48,516 nt of DNA, from positions 1-48,516 of the forward strand of contig JAFGTC010000259.1 in the NCBI GenBank assembly GCA_016934335.1, read 5' to 3'. Both the position numbers and the translations under genes were made by a program. This DNA is from Candidatus Omnitrophota bacterium (GTDB taxonomy: Bacteria; Hinthialibacterota; Hinthialibacteria; Hinthialibacterales; Hinthialibacteraceae). The notes beneath the pieces were generated by a model. The model saw nothing but the letters and a program-made list of their open reading frames with translations, had not been told where the DNA came from and did no database searches. Position 1 is the first letter of the stretch. Each line of letters starts with the position of its first letter. Positions 23,072 to 32,872 of the stretch are shown here, piece after piece.

Positions 23072-24325
23072 ATGATCAACGCCAACGGAAATCCATTACT
23101 CCCCTACACAGAACATCGACTCCCCAGCGGAATGACTCTGGTTCATAAGGAAATTCGATCCGCCCCGATTGTGGCCATCGATATTTGGGTGCATACCGGC
23201 GCCATTCATGATCCCGATCCCGCCTCCGGGCTTTCGCATTTTTATGAACATATGTTTTTCAAGGGGACCGAACGCCACGGCGTCGGTGAAATGGATCGAA
23301 TCATCACGTCGCTGGGAGGCTATAACAATGCGGCGACTTCTTTGGATTACACTCACTATTACGTAGTTCTGCCGACCGCCGGCTGGAAGCAGGCGTTGGA
23401 CGTTCTTCTCGATTCTTTGTGCAATCCGCTTTTTGATCCAAAAGAAATCGAACGGGAGCGGGCGGTCATTGTCGAAGAGATCAAGCGCCACGAAGACAAT
23501 CCCTGGTCGAAAATTTATGAAGAATTCACACAGGCGGCCTTTGCACGCTGCCCCTACCGGCGAAGCGTTTTAGGGACCAAAGAATCGCTGAACGCCATCA
23601 ACCAGGATGTTTTCTTCGACTATCTGCAAAAACGCTACCGTCTCGACAATATCACCTTGTGCGTCGTGGGCGACGTCTCGTTCGATGAAGTGAAAAACGC
23701 CTGCCAGGAATTTCTCGGCGATCAATCCGCTTCCAGCGCCGCGGAGACTCCCCTGAGATGGGATCTCATCCAGGAGCCGCAGGAAGTAAAAATCGAACGC
23801 GACGTCAATCAAGCCTATCTGCTGATCGGCTACCCCACGCCCGGCATCTTCGCCGCCATCGACGAATACACTCTCGACCTGCTCTCGATCATCATCGGCG
23901 AAGGGCGCTCCTCCCGCCTGCATCAGCGCCTGCACGACGAGCTGGGTTTGGTTTCCTCGATCAGCTGCACATCGTGGACTTTGAAATATGCGGGATTGTT
24001 TCTGATCGAGGCGGTTACCGAAGACGATAAATTGAACCGGGTGGAAAACGAGATTCAGGGCGAATTGAACCGCATCCGCGACTCTCTAACCGGCGACGAA
24101 CTGGAGAAAGCCAAGAGCATCACGCGCGCCGACTATGCATTTTCCAATGAGAAAATGATCTCGATCGCGCATACTTACGGCTACAGCCGGGTCACCGTCG
24201 ACATCGACCATGCGATTCATTATCTGGAGCGCATCGAGGCTGTGACTCTCGAGCAGATTCAAGAATCCTACGATCGCCTGCTGATTCCTCAGCGGCGATG
24301 TCGAGGCTTATTAATCCCCAAATAA
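23072..24325 (+). CDS. M16 family zinc peptidase (processing-peptidase type)
   Basis: A 417-residue insulinase-like metallopeptidase. The inverted zinc motif H56-F-Y-E-H60 is intact in GLSHFYEHMFFKGT, and the third zinc ligand E136 lies 76 residues on in VIVEEIKRHEDNPW. The C-terminal M16 domain is present (INQDVFFDYLQKRYRLDNIT and QAYLLIGYPTPG with EGRSSRLHQRL). Size and layout match single-repeat M16B peptidases that clip peptides or leader sequences. The start at 23072 is chosen since the longer frame merely overlaps rmlA in another register. No signal peptide, so it is probably cytoplasmic. Its stop is 15 bases from the convergent hydrolase gene. Confidence 0.92.
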   Translation: MINANGNPLLPYTEHRLPSGMTLVHKEIRSAPIVAIDIWVHTGAIHDPDPASGLSHFYEHMFFKGTERHGVGEMDRIITSLGGYNNAATSLDYTHYYVVLPTAGWKQALDVLLDSLCNPLFDPKEIERERAVIVEEIKRHEDNPWSKIYEEFTQAAFARCPYRRSVLGTKESLNAINQDVFFDYLQKRYRLDNITLCVVGDVSFDEVKNACQEFLGDQSASSAAETPLRWDLIQEPQEVKIERDVNQAYLLIGYPTPGIFAAIDEYTLDLLSIIIGEGRSSRLHQRLHDELGLVSSISCTSWTLKYAGLFLIEAVTEDDKLNRVENEIQGELNRIRDSLTGDELEKAKSITRADYAFSNEKMISIAHTYGYSRVTVDIDHAIHYLERIEAVTLEQIQESYDRLLIPQRRCRGLLIPK

Positions 24326-24340
24326 CCGTTTCAAATCCTA

Positions 24341-26554
24341 CTATTCAATGACAAACCATGTCCACGATTGGGGATCGATGCGGACGGGCAGTTCGATTCG
24401 ATACTCTCGATCGAGCGTATACTCGGCAAACTCTCCTTCCTTCTCTCGAACGCGCGCGACATCGGTCAGGCCAGCATAATACAAAGGAAGCGCGATGGTT
24501 CGCTCGATGACTTCCTTCGAAGGATTGAAGAGCATCGCGAAGCCTCGCGTCTTCAATTGTGGATTCACATGCAGGATGCCATCCCAGTCGCGCCCGTCCG
24601 GGCGGCAAAGGTGGATGATGTCCGAATCGAGAATGGGGCGATAGTTTTTATAGAAATTCACCCAGCGCTTGACCACGGCTTTGGTTTCATCGGCATCGTA
24701 CAAGCGCGGTCCGCGATAGCAGGCCTGCACACCCGATCCCAAATTTTGCGCGAGAAACGCTTCGTAGGTATCCAGATGTTCGCGAAGCGGTTCGATGGTG
24801 GCCGCCGCTCCGCCGCCGTGATATTCGACCAGGGGAACGAACATCCAGCCCATGCTGGGGGTTTTGAACCAGGTTCCGTCGTAAATATTTTGGCGGCCGT
24901 GGATGATCTGCCGCTCGCGGGGAAGGCTCCAGTTGGTCTCCCGGTACCCCATGGCGGTTTTGTTGGCGCCATTCAGAAAGTAATAATCGGGCACGTTCAG
25001 ATAGACGCCGTTTTCGCGACACCAATGATAGAATTCGGAAATCTTCCTGAACTGCGCCCATTGTGAATCTTCCAGACCACGATGCCCTTTATGCCTAGTG
25101 GAGGCGCATACGTCGCCGGGATAGGAGCCGTCATGTTCTAAAATATCGCAGCCGGTTTGGAGGATGAAATTTTTGAGATTTTTGAAATAGCGCTCCCCCC
25201 ACTCGCTGACCAGACAGGGCGACTGGCCGAAATAAGCGCCGGGCTCGCCGGTGTTCGGGTCGATGACATTATAATCCGGCCCCGCGCTGCGCGATGCGAG
25301 CAGCGAATAGCCTCCAATCTCGATCCCGCGGCTGTGCGCATAGTCGAAGTCGGCTTTCAAGCGCTCCATATATTGGGGATCGTCGCTCTCCATGTTGACG
25401 CCGCTGCCGAAGCTGAGAATGATCATTTCAAATCCCGTTTCGGCGCATTGATCGACGGCGCGCCGAATGGATTCCGAATCCGAATAGCGCAAATGAAGCA
25501 TGAGGGGATTTTCGGTGCACCAGGGCGTCAAGACGCGATGCATGCGGCGCACGGCCAGACCGCGCCGCTCGCGGTCGTCGCTGTCGTGCAGCAGCTCATA
25601 AGTTCGGAAAGACGTAAAGGCTTCGCCGGGAGGAAGAGACGCCGCCGGACCGTAAGGATAGCGGCAGGTCAAAAGATGAGGCCACGTGCGATCGTAATTG
25701 ACTTGCGTCTGGTATTGATCGTCCGGCGTCCAGAACGTCGTTTGATCGGACGACAGATAACTTCCCCCGCAAAACGTGTAATCGCTTTGTACATGAATGC
25801 GTAAATCGCTCATTTCGGCCAGATCGTTGGGATCGATATAATTTTGATGCAAGCGCGGCTTGGTCGAACGAGCCAAATTCACTTCGCTGACGCGCTCCAT
25901 GACGGCCAGCATTTCGACGGTTAGACGATCGATGACGATGTTTTTTTCGGATCCGTTGTCGATGGTCGCCCATTTAGCCAACACCGGAATCCCTTGATAC
26001 ATTTCATAATGAACGGAGAGGATCAAACCGGGATTGGAATCCTGCAGCGCTTGAGGAGGCGTAAAATGGAAGGAAACGGATTTTCCCAACGGCGGCCAAG
26101 GCCGATCTTCGCCATATCGCTTGCGCTTCCAAGCAAAGCGCGGCGCAATATCGCCGATGGAATAGCCGGTCAATTGAAACGCCGCCGGATCGCTGGTCAT
26201 CGAATCGAGCCACTCCGGCGCCAAATAACCGTAATCAGGCTGTCCCAATAATCCGCCTACGGGATAATCGCGGCCGTCGATCGCGATCAACGCTTCCGGT
26301 TTGACGCCGCGAATAAACTCTTCGCCGGTCTGCCTATTTTGAAAACTGATCGAAGCCAGATTGGGCTCCATTCGAAACGTTCTCGCAATCAGACCGTTGC
26401 TGATCACGAGTTCTTTGCCGCCGACTTGTTCTTCAATGCGAACAGGATCGGCGATGGTTTGAATCAACCAATCTCCCAGCGAAGGCTGCGAAAAACAATC
26501 CACGGCATGGATGAAAAAAAGAGCGAGGGGAAAAGCAAAAAAAATAGATTTCAT
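24341..26554 (-). CDS. Secreted alpha-galactosidase-like glycoside hydrolase
   Basis: A 737-residue exported protein: MKSIFFAFPLALFFIHAVDC is a signal peptide ending near a cysteine, so a lipoprotein is also possible. A beta-sandwich N-terminal region (to about 340) is followed by a TIM barrel in which successive strands can be followed: MIILSFGSGVNMES, GIEIGGYSLLASRSAGPDY and GCDILEHDGSYPGDVC (470-485), where D475 sits where clan GH-D enzymes keep the nucleophile. A C-terminal beta domain starts around 650. This resembles GH36-type alpha-galactosidases, but sequence motifs of the characterised family are only partly present, so substrate and exact family remain open. Ends 15 bases from the M16 gene, convergent. 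Confidence 0.65.
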   Translation of the reverse strand: MKSIFFAFPLALFFIHAVDCFSQPSLGDWLIQTIADPVRIEEQVGGKELVISNGLIARTFRMEPNLASISFQNRQTGEEFIRGVKPEALIAIDGRDYPVGGLLGQPDYGYLAPEWLDSMTSDPAAFQLTGYSIGDIAPRFAWKRKRYGEDRPWPPLGKSVSFHFTPPQALQDSNPGLILSVHYEMYQGIPVLAKWATIDNGSEKNIVIDRLTVEMLAVMERVSEVNLARSTKPRLHQNYIDPNDLAEMSDLRIHVQSDYTFCGGSYLSSDQTTFWTPDDQYQTQVNYDRTWPHLLTCRYPYGPAASLPPGEAFTSFRTYELLHDSDDRERRGLAVRRMHRVLTPWCTENPLMLHLRYSDSESIRRAVDQCAETGFEMIILSFGSGVNMESDDPQYMERLKADFDYAHSRGIEIGGYSLLASRSAGPDYNVIDPNTGEPGAYFGQSPCLVSEWGERYFKNLKNFILQTGCDILEHDGSYPGDVCASTRHKGHRGLEDSQWAQFRKISEFYHWCRENGVYLNVPDYYFLNGANKTAMGYRETNWSLPRERQIIHGRQNIYDGTWFKTPSMGWMFVPLVEYHGGGAAATIEPLREHLDTYEAFLAQNLGSGVQACYRGPRLYDADETKAVVKRWVNFYKNYRPILDSDIIHLCRPDGRDWDGILHVNPQLKTRGFAMLFNPSKEVIERTIALPLYYAGLTDVARVREKEGEFAEYTLDREYRIELPVRIDPQSWTWFVIE

Positions 26555-27103
26555 ATTTTCTTTCTCTCCATCTTTGTGATAACATAATCAGCGCATTGAG
26601 ATGCGAGCATTTTGTTTTTGATTGATTTTTTTCCATTAAGCAGAATAACAATATCCATTTGCATTTGAAACGCCCATCGCGAAAAGATCATGCATTTTAG
26701 GCGACCTAACTATAAATTGATTGTTTTTTTGTTAACAATTTCATCTATTCGCACTGTGATTTTTTCGACTTTGCAGGAAGGGAGGGAGGTACAAAAACCT
26801 AAGCGGTTTAGCCCTTTTGTCCTTCTTCCCTTCTCTGCTTTCATCTCTATCTAAAAATACGCGCGAGCCGCTCTCTGAATTTAGGAAAATGCATTCTCTC
26901 CGGCAGCATTCAATTTTGAGATCCCTTCGCGCGATGTTCGCCGCGATTTCGTATAAGCAGGATGAAACGCCGGATGGGGATATGGTTGATTGGACTTGCA
27001 TGAATCGATCAAAAACATCCATCCACTTTCACATATCGTCCCATCGTTTACAATCGAAGCGTGGCAAGATCGATGCACCACCAAAAGACAGAGGAAGAAA
27101 ATT
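26555..27103. other. Divergent intergenic interval, no gene seen
   Basis: Separates the alpha-galactosidase-like gene (leftward) from the SDR gene (rightward). The first 180 bases are A+T-rich and probably hold the hydrolase promoter. Open frames on both strands near 26741-27131 overlap each other, have no ribosome binding site and no recognisable composition, so I do not call them. A weak AAACC/GGTTT dyad lies near 26790-26805. Confidence 0.55.
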
Positions 27104-27859
27104 ATGCGATTCGAAAACAAAAACGTACTGATTACCGGCGCCAGCAGCGGAATTGGTTTCGCCAGCGCCGTCCTGATGGCCAAGGAAGGGGCGAACGTCG
27201 CCTTCACATACTGCCGCAACGAAGACGGCGCCAAGAACCTGCAGGCGGAATTGGAGAAACTGGGGCGTAAATCGATCGGCATAAAAACCGACATGACTCA
27301 GGATGAAGAAGTCGTCGGCCTGGCGGAAAAAACGATCGGCGAATTCGGCCGAGTCGACGCGTTGATCAACAATGCCGGCGGCCTGGTCGAACGCATGCCC
27401 TTTTTCGAGATCAATCGCCGGAAATGGGATGAAATCTTGAATCTCAACGTATGGAGCCTGGTGCTGCTGTCGCAGAAAATCGGGGAAAATATGAAAGCCC
27501 ACGGCGGAGGCGTCATCGTCAACAACGCCTCGGTGGCCGGGCGGTTCGGAGGAGGCGTCGGCGCATGCGCTTACGCGGTCGCCAAAGGAGCGGTGATCAC
27601 GCTGACCAAATCGATGGGGCGCGAATTGATCCCGGACGGCATTCGCGTCAACTCCCTTGCGCCGGGCATCATCGACACTCCCTTCCATGAACAATTCACG
27701 CCGCCGGACGTCATGCAGGGTCTCATGAAAAACGTCCCCATCGGGCGAGCGGGGACGGCGGAGGAGATGGCGCAAATCATCGCCTTTCTGGCTTCGGACG
27801 AGAGCAGTTACTTGACCGGCGCCACCATCGACGCCAACGGAGGGATGTGGGTGGTCTAG
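27104..27859 (+). CDS. SDR-family oxidoreductase (FabG-like)
   Basis: A 251-residue NAD(P)-dependent short-chain dehydrogenase. It begins MRFENKNVLITGASSGIGFA with the TGxxxGxG dinucleotide motif, has INNAGG, the catalytic serine in NNASVAGRFGG, and the Y-x-x-x-K pair in ACAYAVAKGAVITLTK. The C terminus ITDDGG-like block reads TGATIDANGGMWVV. Resembles 3-oxoacyl-ACP reductase and sugar dehydrogenases; given only one gene, the substrate cannot be assigned. The start at 27104 is backed by GAGGAAG; the longer frame upstream is not family-like. A terminator follows 24 bases after the stop. Confidence 0.9.
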   Translation: MRFENKNVLITGASSGIGFASAVLMAKEGANVAFTYCRNEDGAKNLQAELEKLGRKSIGIKTDMTQDEEVVGLAEKTIGEFGRVDALINNAGGLVERMPFFEINRRKWDEILNLNVWSLVLLSQKIGENMKAHGGGVIVNNASVAGRFGGGVGACAYAVAKGAVITLTKSMGRELIPDGIRVNSLAPGIIDTPFHEQFTPPDVMQGLMKNVPIGRAGTAEEMAQIIAFLASDESSYLTGATIDANGGMWVV

Positions 27860-27883
27860 TTGAATCCATCGCTGAATTCGCAG

Positions 27884-27934
27884 AAAGGGCGGGATGAAAT
27901 TCCCATCCTTTTTTGAAATTCCCGCCCTTTTTTA
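27884..27934. terminator. Terminator between convergent genes
   Basis: AAAGGGCGGGA pairs with TCCCGCCCTTT (11 bp, 25-base loop) and runs into TTTTTT on the plus strand, ending the SDR transcript. The loop holds an alternative shorter stem (GGGATG/CATCC). The same structure abuts the stop of the leftward ABC permease and may also end that transcript. Confidence 0.85.
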
Positions 27935-28684
27935 TTAACTTAAGATCAATTGAGTCCGCTTGTAGCGCTTCAGCACAAAATAAAGAATGACCAAATTCAC
28001 AAGCAGCAGCAAGAAATTCACGGCGAATAAGATGGGAACAGGATTGATCTGCTTGACTGCGCCTGTGACCTGGCGGATCGTCTCTTGAGGGATGACGCGA
28101 AGAAGGATGGGGCCGATCATGATGGGCATAAACCAGATCCCCATGACCAGCCAGGCCAGCGATTGATGAGCATGCCGGACAGTCGGCGCCTTCATGGAAA
28201 TGAAAACTCCCGTGCAGGTGCCAAACATCGACACCAGAAATCCTCCCAAAAGAGAAGCGATTAGAACCGGAAGAGAAGGAAAAATGATCTCTCCTTCGGA
28301 AAAAGCAGTATTGACGGTCAGTAAAACGAGAATCTTGATGGCGACGGCCATCAGCCAGCCGTACATGATGATGGTCAATATTTTACCGAATAGGATGCCC
28401 TTGTCGGTAAGCCGAGTCGCCAACAGCGTCTCCAGGGTATGCCGCTCCCGCTCTCCGGCGAAGGAATCGGGCACCACTTGGATTACGCTGAACAACGACA
28501 TGAAGGAGAAAACAAACAGCAAGAATGGCGCTTCCCGAAAAGCCGGCCCCGATTGGAGCGGCATGAACACGCCGAATACAACTAAAAAAAAGACCAAGCC
28601 GGCCTTCTGCCCGAAACTGCCGGTTAACAGCTGTTTCAGATCTTTGAATTCTTTCCACATGATGGTTCGTAAATCATGAATCAT
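27935..28684 (-). CDS. ABC-2 type transporter permease
   Basis: Integral membrane subunit, 249 residues, about six helices. The cytoplasmic loop SFAGERERHTLETLLATRLT followed by GILFGK is diagnostic for ABC-2 exporters of the Nat/YhaP kind. Its start overlaps the end of the ATPase gene by 4 bases, so ATPase and permease form one two-gene operon. Substrate unknown; such pairs export lipids, drugs, sodium or proteins, or assist cell-envelope enzymes. An alternative start at MWKEFKDL, 8 codons in, cannot be excluded. Confidence 0.9.
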   Translation of the reverse strand: MIHDLRTIMWKEFKDLKQLLTGSFGQKAGLVFFLVVFGVFMPLQSGPAFREAPFLLFVFSFMSLFSVIQVVPDSFAGERERHTLETLLATRLTDKGILFGKILTIIMYGWLMAVAIKILVLLTVNTAFSEGEIIFPSLPVLIASLLGGFLVSMFGTCTGVFISMKAPTVRHAHQSLAWLVMGIWFMPIMIGPILLRVIPQETIRQVTGAVKQINPVPILFAVNFLLLLVNLVILYFVLKRYKRTQLILS

Positions 28685-29616
28685 TCTTCCCCCTCCTCCA
28701 TCAAAGCCATATACGCGTCTTCCAACGTGGAAATGCCTTTGCGCACTTCTTCGATTTCCGCGCCCTGTTCAACCAGGAAGCGCACCAAAGGCGCCGTGCG
28801 CGCCCGGGGATTCAACTGCAACTCGAGCCGCCCGTCCTGTCGAATAACGGATTGCACAGTCGGATCGCTTCTTAAATAGGAAACCAGGTTATCGGAAAAT
28901 CCGCCGCCCACAATTTTCACCTGGATTGAGCCGACCGAGGAGCGAAGCTCATCGGGATGCCCCAGAGCGACCAATTTCCCCTTGCGAATCACGCCCACCA
29001 GCGAACATAATTTTTCCGCTTCGACAAGATTGTGAGTGGTTAAAAAAACGGTGACGTTTTCTCGCGAGACCAGGTCGGCGAGATCCTGCCGCAGGGAGGC
29101 CGCCGATTCGGGATCGAATCCCGCCGTCGGTTCATCGAGAAAAACCAGCGAAGGATGCGCAAACAAGGCGCGCGCCACCGCCAGTTTCTGCTTCATGCCC
29201 CGGCTCCACGTTTTGACGCGATCCTTGCGGCGCTCCCAAAGCCCTAGATGGGATAACAATTCCTTGATGCGCTCTTTCCGCTTGTCGGACGGGATGCGGC
29301 ATATTCGGCCAAAGAATTCAAGATTGTCTTCCGCGGAAAGGCGCTCGTAGAGGCCGTGATACTCGAGCAAAGAGCCGGTTCGTTCGCGGATGGCGGCGGA
29401 TTGCGTGCGAAGATCATAGCCCAAAACTTCCGCATCGCCTTCCGTGGCGTCTAAAATGCCTAAAAGCAGGCGGATGGTGGTCGTTTTGCCGGCGCCGTTC
29501 GGGCCTAAAAATCCGAAGACGATTCCCGTAGGAATATCCAAGGTCAAATGATCCACGGCGCGAACCGACTCGAAATCTATCGTCAAATTGCGAGTCCGAA
29601 TGGTGTAATCCGTCAT
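28681..29616 (-). CDS. ABC transporter ATP-binding protein
   Basis: Cytoplasmic ATPase of 311 residues paired with the ABC-2 permease. Walker A GPNGAGKTTT (about 38-47), Q-loop region, signature WSRGMKQKLAVARAL (about 137), Walker B LVFLDEPTAGFDPES and switch histidine in VFLTTHNL are all intact. The C-terminal 90 residues form the small accessory domain common in NatA/CcmA-like exporters. The ribosome binding site GGGAG stands before the ATG. It leads the operon with a 4-base overlap into the permease. Confidence 0.94.
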   Translation of the reverse strand: MTDYTIRTRNLTIDFESVRAVDHLTLDIPTGIVFGFLGPNGAGKTTTIRLLLGILDATEGDAEVLGYDLRTQSAAIRERTGSLLEYHGLYERLSAEDNLEFFGRICRIPSDKRKERIKELLSHLGLWERRKDRVKTWSRGMKQKLAVARALFAHPSLVFLDEPTAGFDPESAASLRQDLADLVSRENVTVFLTTHNLVEAEKLCSLVGVIRKGKLVALGHPDELRSSVGSIQVKIVGGGFSDNLVSYLRSDPTVQSVIRQDGRLELQLNPRARTAPLVRFLVEQGAEIEEVRKGISTLEDAYMALMEEGEE

Positions 29617-29671
29617 TCATCGTCTCCCAACTAAACATGCATTTCCATATTCCTGAATCGATTTAACGAGA

Positions 29672-30430
29672 CTAGGATTTAACGCCGGTAACGGTCCAAC
29701 TATTTTTATTCACATAGAAGGCGGATTTCTGATCCAAACCGTCCAGCAGTTTTAGCGATTCTTCCTTCGAGAAGTACCAGGCGACGGTGGGCAGGAGATG
29801 ATCAAAAAGTATCAAATGGATGTTTCGAAACGGAAAGGCCTGCAGCCTTTGATAATATTCTGACCGGGGCCGAAACATTTTCAAATAGGCATAGAACGGA
29901 ACAGACAGCAAATAGGTAAAATAATCAAGCCATCGCGGCGGGAGTTTCGACGTAAAATGCCGGCGGAGAGGATCGATGACCTTCAGAACAAAATCATTCC
30001 CCTCGCGCGCATAGAGCCAAAGGAGCAGCGTCCCCCCCGGCTTCAGGGCGCGAATCAGACGTTCGACCGCTTCACGCGGCCTCTCTAAAAGTTGCACAAC
30101 GCCGATCGAAAAGACCATATCGAACTCATTTTCATATGAAATTCCGTAGATACTATCTTTTTCGACCTTGGCGTTGGAAAATTGAGACAAAGTTTTCCGG
30201 GCTTGTTCAACTGTCCTTGGATCATTATCGAAGGCGACTATTTCGCCGGCGCCCCATTTTAAACACCAATAACTATTGCGCCCCATCCCGCAGCCCGCGT
30301 CCAATATTCTTTTTCCCGCGATAAAATCGGGCGAGATCGGCCCAAGCCACTGCTTGAACTGCTCTTCATACAAGGGATTGAGTTCATGGTAGATAGACCA
30401 TTCATAACCGAAGCGTTTTTCCGAAGCCAT
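29672..30430 (-). CDS. Class I SAM-dependent methyltransferase
   Basis: A 252-residue cytoplasmic methyltransferase. Motif I reads RILDAGCGMGRNSYW (about residues 40-54), the acidic residue after strand 2 is in GEIVAFDNDP, and post-motif blocks are DMVFSIGVVQLLERP and LIRALKPGGTLLLW. The N terminus MASEKRFGYEWSIYHELNPL and the C-terminal half (about 150-252, with LLPTVAWYFSKEES) are typical of methyltransferases acting on lipids, quinones or glycans of the cell envelope. It lies 55 bases downstream-left of nothing it overlaps and points away from the hopanoid genes; a role there is possible but unproven. Confidence 0.88.
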   Translation of the reverse strand: MASEKRFGYEWSIYHELNPLYEEQFKQWLGPISPDFIAGKRILDAGCGMGRNSYWCLKWGAGEIVAFDNDPRTVEQARKTLSQFSNAKVEKDSIYGISYENEFDMVFSIGVVQLLERPREAVERLIRALKPGGTLLLWLYAREGNDFVLKVIDPLRRHFTSKLPPRWLDYFTYLLSVPFYAYLKMFRPRSEYYQRLQAFPFRNIHLILFDHLLPTVAWYFSKEESLKLLDGLDQKSAFYVNKNSWTVTGVKS

Positions 30431-30916
30431 GAAAATAATACTCCCAATTAAAAGTCTTGAATGATTGACGCTATTTGACAGAAAATGCCATACAAAAAAA
30501 TCATCGCGCTTTCTGAGGATAAGTTAAACATAAACATCTTTCTCCGTAAGGTCGAAGTCTTCTCGAAGAACAGCTCGTCTACCATTCCGAAAATCTTCGG
30601 ATAGAATTCAGTTAGAAGGCCGTTCATAGCTGCAAAACGATTCAAATCAGGCTATTTGTCTTCAAGTTAGAAAACGCAATGGTTTCACCCCTAGCGCCGT
30701 TTTAAGTATTTTTTCAACAAAATGGTTTTCCAACCGGCGCTGTTCGGGGATAAAGTACTCAGCAATCCATATAACATTATTTTGTATTACTCCGAATATT
30801 GACGAATCAACTTGGCTGCCCGAAAAAGCGCACAAGACTTGAAACACGGCCATTGATAGAATAAATTTGTGAAATAAATTCTTGATTTTCTGCCAATTAA
30901 CGAGTAAGGAGCATCG
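30431..30916. other. Divergent intergenic interval before the hopanoid genes
   Basis: A 486-bp A+T-rich gap between the leftward methyltransferase and rightward shc. Two minus-strand frames (30448-30645 and 30662-30967) read fairly protein-like in places, for example TEFYPKIFGMVDELFFEK, but lack ribosome binding sites and one overlaps shc. They may be the relics of a lost gene. The shc ribosome binding site AAGGAG closes the interval. Confidence 0.5.
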
Positions 30917-32872
30917 GTGAAAGCGATGGTATTGAATGCCAACCGGATCGATTCTGAACAATCCCAAACGCAGCCTATCATCTCAGATCAAACAAAATCC
31001 ATCAATCAAGCGATTCATGCCAGCCAGGAATACCTTCTATCTATAAGAAAATCGGCCCATTATTGGTGCTTCCCCTTGGAAGCCGATTCGACTTTAGTCG
31101 CCGATTACATCATGTTTTCTCATTATATTGGCAAAGTCGACGCCATACGTCAAAAAAAAGCTATCCGTTGGATTCTCGATACGCAATTGGATGACGGAGG
31201 GTGGAACATATATCACGGCGGCCCCAGCGAATTGAATGCCACGGTGAAATGCGCCTTTGCGCTTCAACTGGCGGGTTATACGTTGGAAAACGAAGCCTTG
31301 AAGCGCGCGGAAGACTGCCTGCTCCGCCTGGGCGGTTTGCATAAAGTTAACAGTTACACACGATTTTACCTTGGACTGTTCAATCAATATCCCTGGAATC
31401 GCATCGTCTCCATGCCTCCCGAATTGATGTTTTTGCCGACATCGTTTTTCTTCAATATCTATGAGATTTCCTCATGGTCACGAGCGATTTTGGTGCCTTT
31501 GTGCATCATTTGGTCTCATCGTCCTATTAAAACTCCCCCCAAGACGGTGGACTGCAGCCGCTGGTGGCGGCCGAAACCGCCTCGCGGCTACGGTAAAACG
31601 CTGCGCGACACATTCTCGTGGAAAACCTTTTTCAATACGGTTGACGCCATCGTCAAGCGCTCCGCCCGATTTTATGCACCGTTCACTCGCCGGGAAGCGC
31701 TTCGGCGCGCTGAAACATGGATGCTCGAACACATGCGCCGCGGCGGCGGATTGGCGGCCATTTATCCAGCCATGCTCAACGCCGTCATCGCGCTCGACTG
31801 CCTGGGTTACGACCAAGACGATCCCATCTTTCAAAACGCCTATAACGAATTTATGAAATTGATGGTGGAAGAAGAAGAGCGGCTCTGGTTCCAGCCCTGC
31901 TTCTCCCCCACTTGGGACACGGCGCTGGCGATGGCCGCCCTGCAGCGCTCCGGCATGCCGGCTGATCATCCCGAAATTCAACGCTCGTGCGAATGGCTGG
32001 TCGAACAGGAGATTCCCATCAAGGGAGACTGGCAGATCAAGAATCCCTATGGGCCGACCGGCGGCTGGGCGTTTGAATACGACAACGATTATTACGCCGA
32101 TACAGACGACACCGCCATGGTTTTGATGGCCATCAGGAACGTTAAAATTCCGATGGATAACCGGCGCATCGGATCCATTCAGCGAGGCATCGATTGGCTG
32201 CTCTCCATGCAAAGTTCCGACGGCGGATGGGGCGCTTTCGATGTAGACAATAACAAAGAAATTCTGAATATGATCCCCTTTGCCGATCATAACGCGCTGC
32301 TCGATCCCAGCACGGCCGACGTGACGGCCCGCATTTTAGAGATGTTGGGCGAATTCGGCTACGACTACAAATTCTCTCCCGCCGCGCGGGCGATCTCGTT
32401 TTTGCGCAGCCAGCAGGAGCCGGATGGTTCGTGGTACGGGCGTTGGGGAGTCAATTATATTTACGGCACGTGGCAGGTCATCACCGGATTGACGAAAATT
32501 GGCGTATCTCCTTCCGATCCCTGCATTCGACGAGGGGTGGAATGGCTGCTCAAATTCCAACAGGAAGACGGCGGTTGGGGCGAATCCTGCGAAACGTACG
32601 GCGATCCCTCTTTACGCGGCGCCGGCCCCTCCACCCCCTCGCAAACGGCCTGGGCGTTGATGGGGCTTATGAATGGCGGGCTGGTCGATCATCCCGCAAT
32701 CCAAAAAGGCGTCGACTATCTTATCCGCTGCCAAAGCCCCGAAGGAAATTGGGAAGAAGACTATTTTACCGGTACGGGCTTTCCCCGAGTTTTTTATTTA
32801 CGCTATACTGGGTACCGCAATTATTTCCCGCTGATGGCTTTAGGCCGATATCAATCGATGATTGAATCGTAG
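30917..32872 (+). CDS. shc: Squalene--hopene cyclase
   Basis: Cyclises squalene to hopene/hopanol, the first committed step of hopanoid synthesis, at the inner membrane. The 651-residue protein has the protonating DTDDTA motif at residues 395-400 (in YADTDDTAMVLMA), and several QW repeats: QLDDGGWNIY, QSSDGGWGAFD, QQEPDGSWYGRWG, QQEDGGWGESC and QSPEGNWEED. Length is typical. The start is a GTG at 30917, five bases behind AAGGAG; an ATG three codons later is less well placed. HpnH follows 208 bases downstream on the same strand. Confidence 0.96.
   Translation: MKAMVLNANRIDSEQSQTQPIISDQTKSINQAIHASQEYLLSIRKSAHYWCFPLEADSTLVADYIMFSHYIGKVDAIRQKKAIRWILDTQLDDGGWNIYHGGPSELNATVKCAFALQLAGYTLENEALKRAEDCLLRLGGLHKVNSYTRFYLGLFNQYPWNRIVSMPPELMFLPTSFFFNIYEISSWSRAILVPLCIIWSHRPIKTPPKTVDCSRWWRPKPPRGYGKTLRDTFSWKTFFNTVDAIVKRSARFYAPFTRREALRRAETWMLEHMRRGGGLAAIYPAMLNAVIALDCLGYDQDDPIFQNAYNEFMKLMVEEEERLWFQPCFSPTWDTALAMAALQRSGMPADHPEIQRSCEWLVEQEIPIKGDWQIKNPYGPTGGWAFEYDNDYYADTDDTAMVLMAIRNVKIPMDNRRIGSIQRGIDWLLSMQSSDGGWGAFDVDNNKEILNMIPFADHNALLDPSTADVTARILEMLGEFGYDYKFSPAARAISFLRSQQEPDGSWYGRWGVNYIYGTWQVITGLTKIGVSPSDPCIRRGVEWLLKFQQEDGGWGESCETYGDPSLRGAGPSTPSQTAWALMGLMNGGLVDHPAIQKGVDYLIRCQSPEGNWEEDYFTGTGFPRVFYLRYTGYRNYFPLMALGRYQSMIES

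Noticed and set aside
27104-27131. Upstream extension of the SDR gene to 26990
   Set aside because: The added residues are not family-like, while the TG-x3-G-x-G fold begins a few residues after the ATG at 27104, which also has its own ribosome binding site.
26741-27131. Open frames of about 100 codons in the gap before the SDR gene
   Set aside because: They overlap on opposite strands with poor composition and no start signals.
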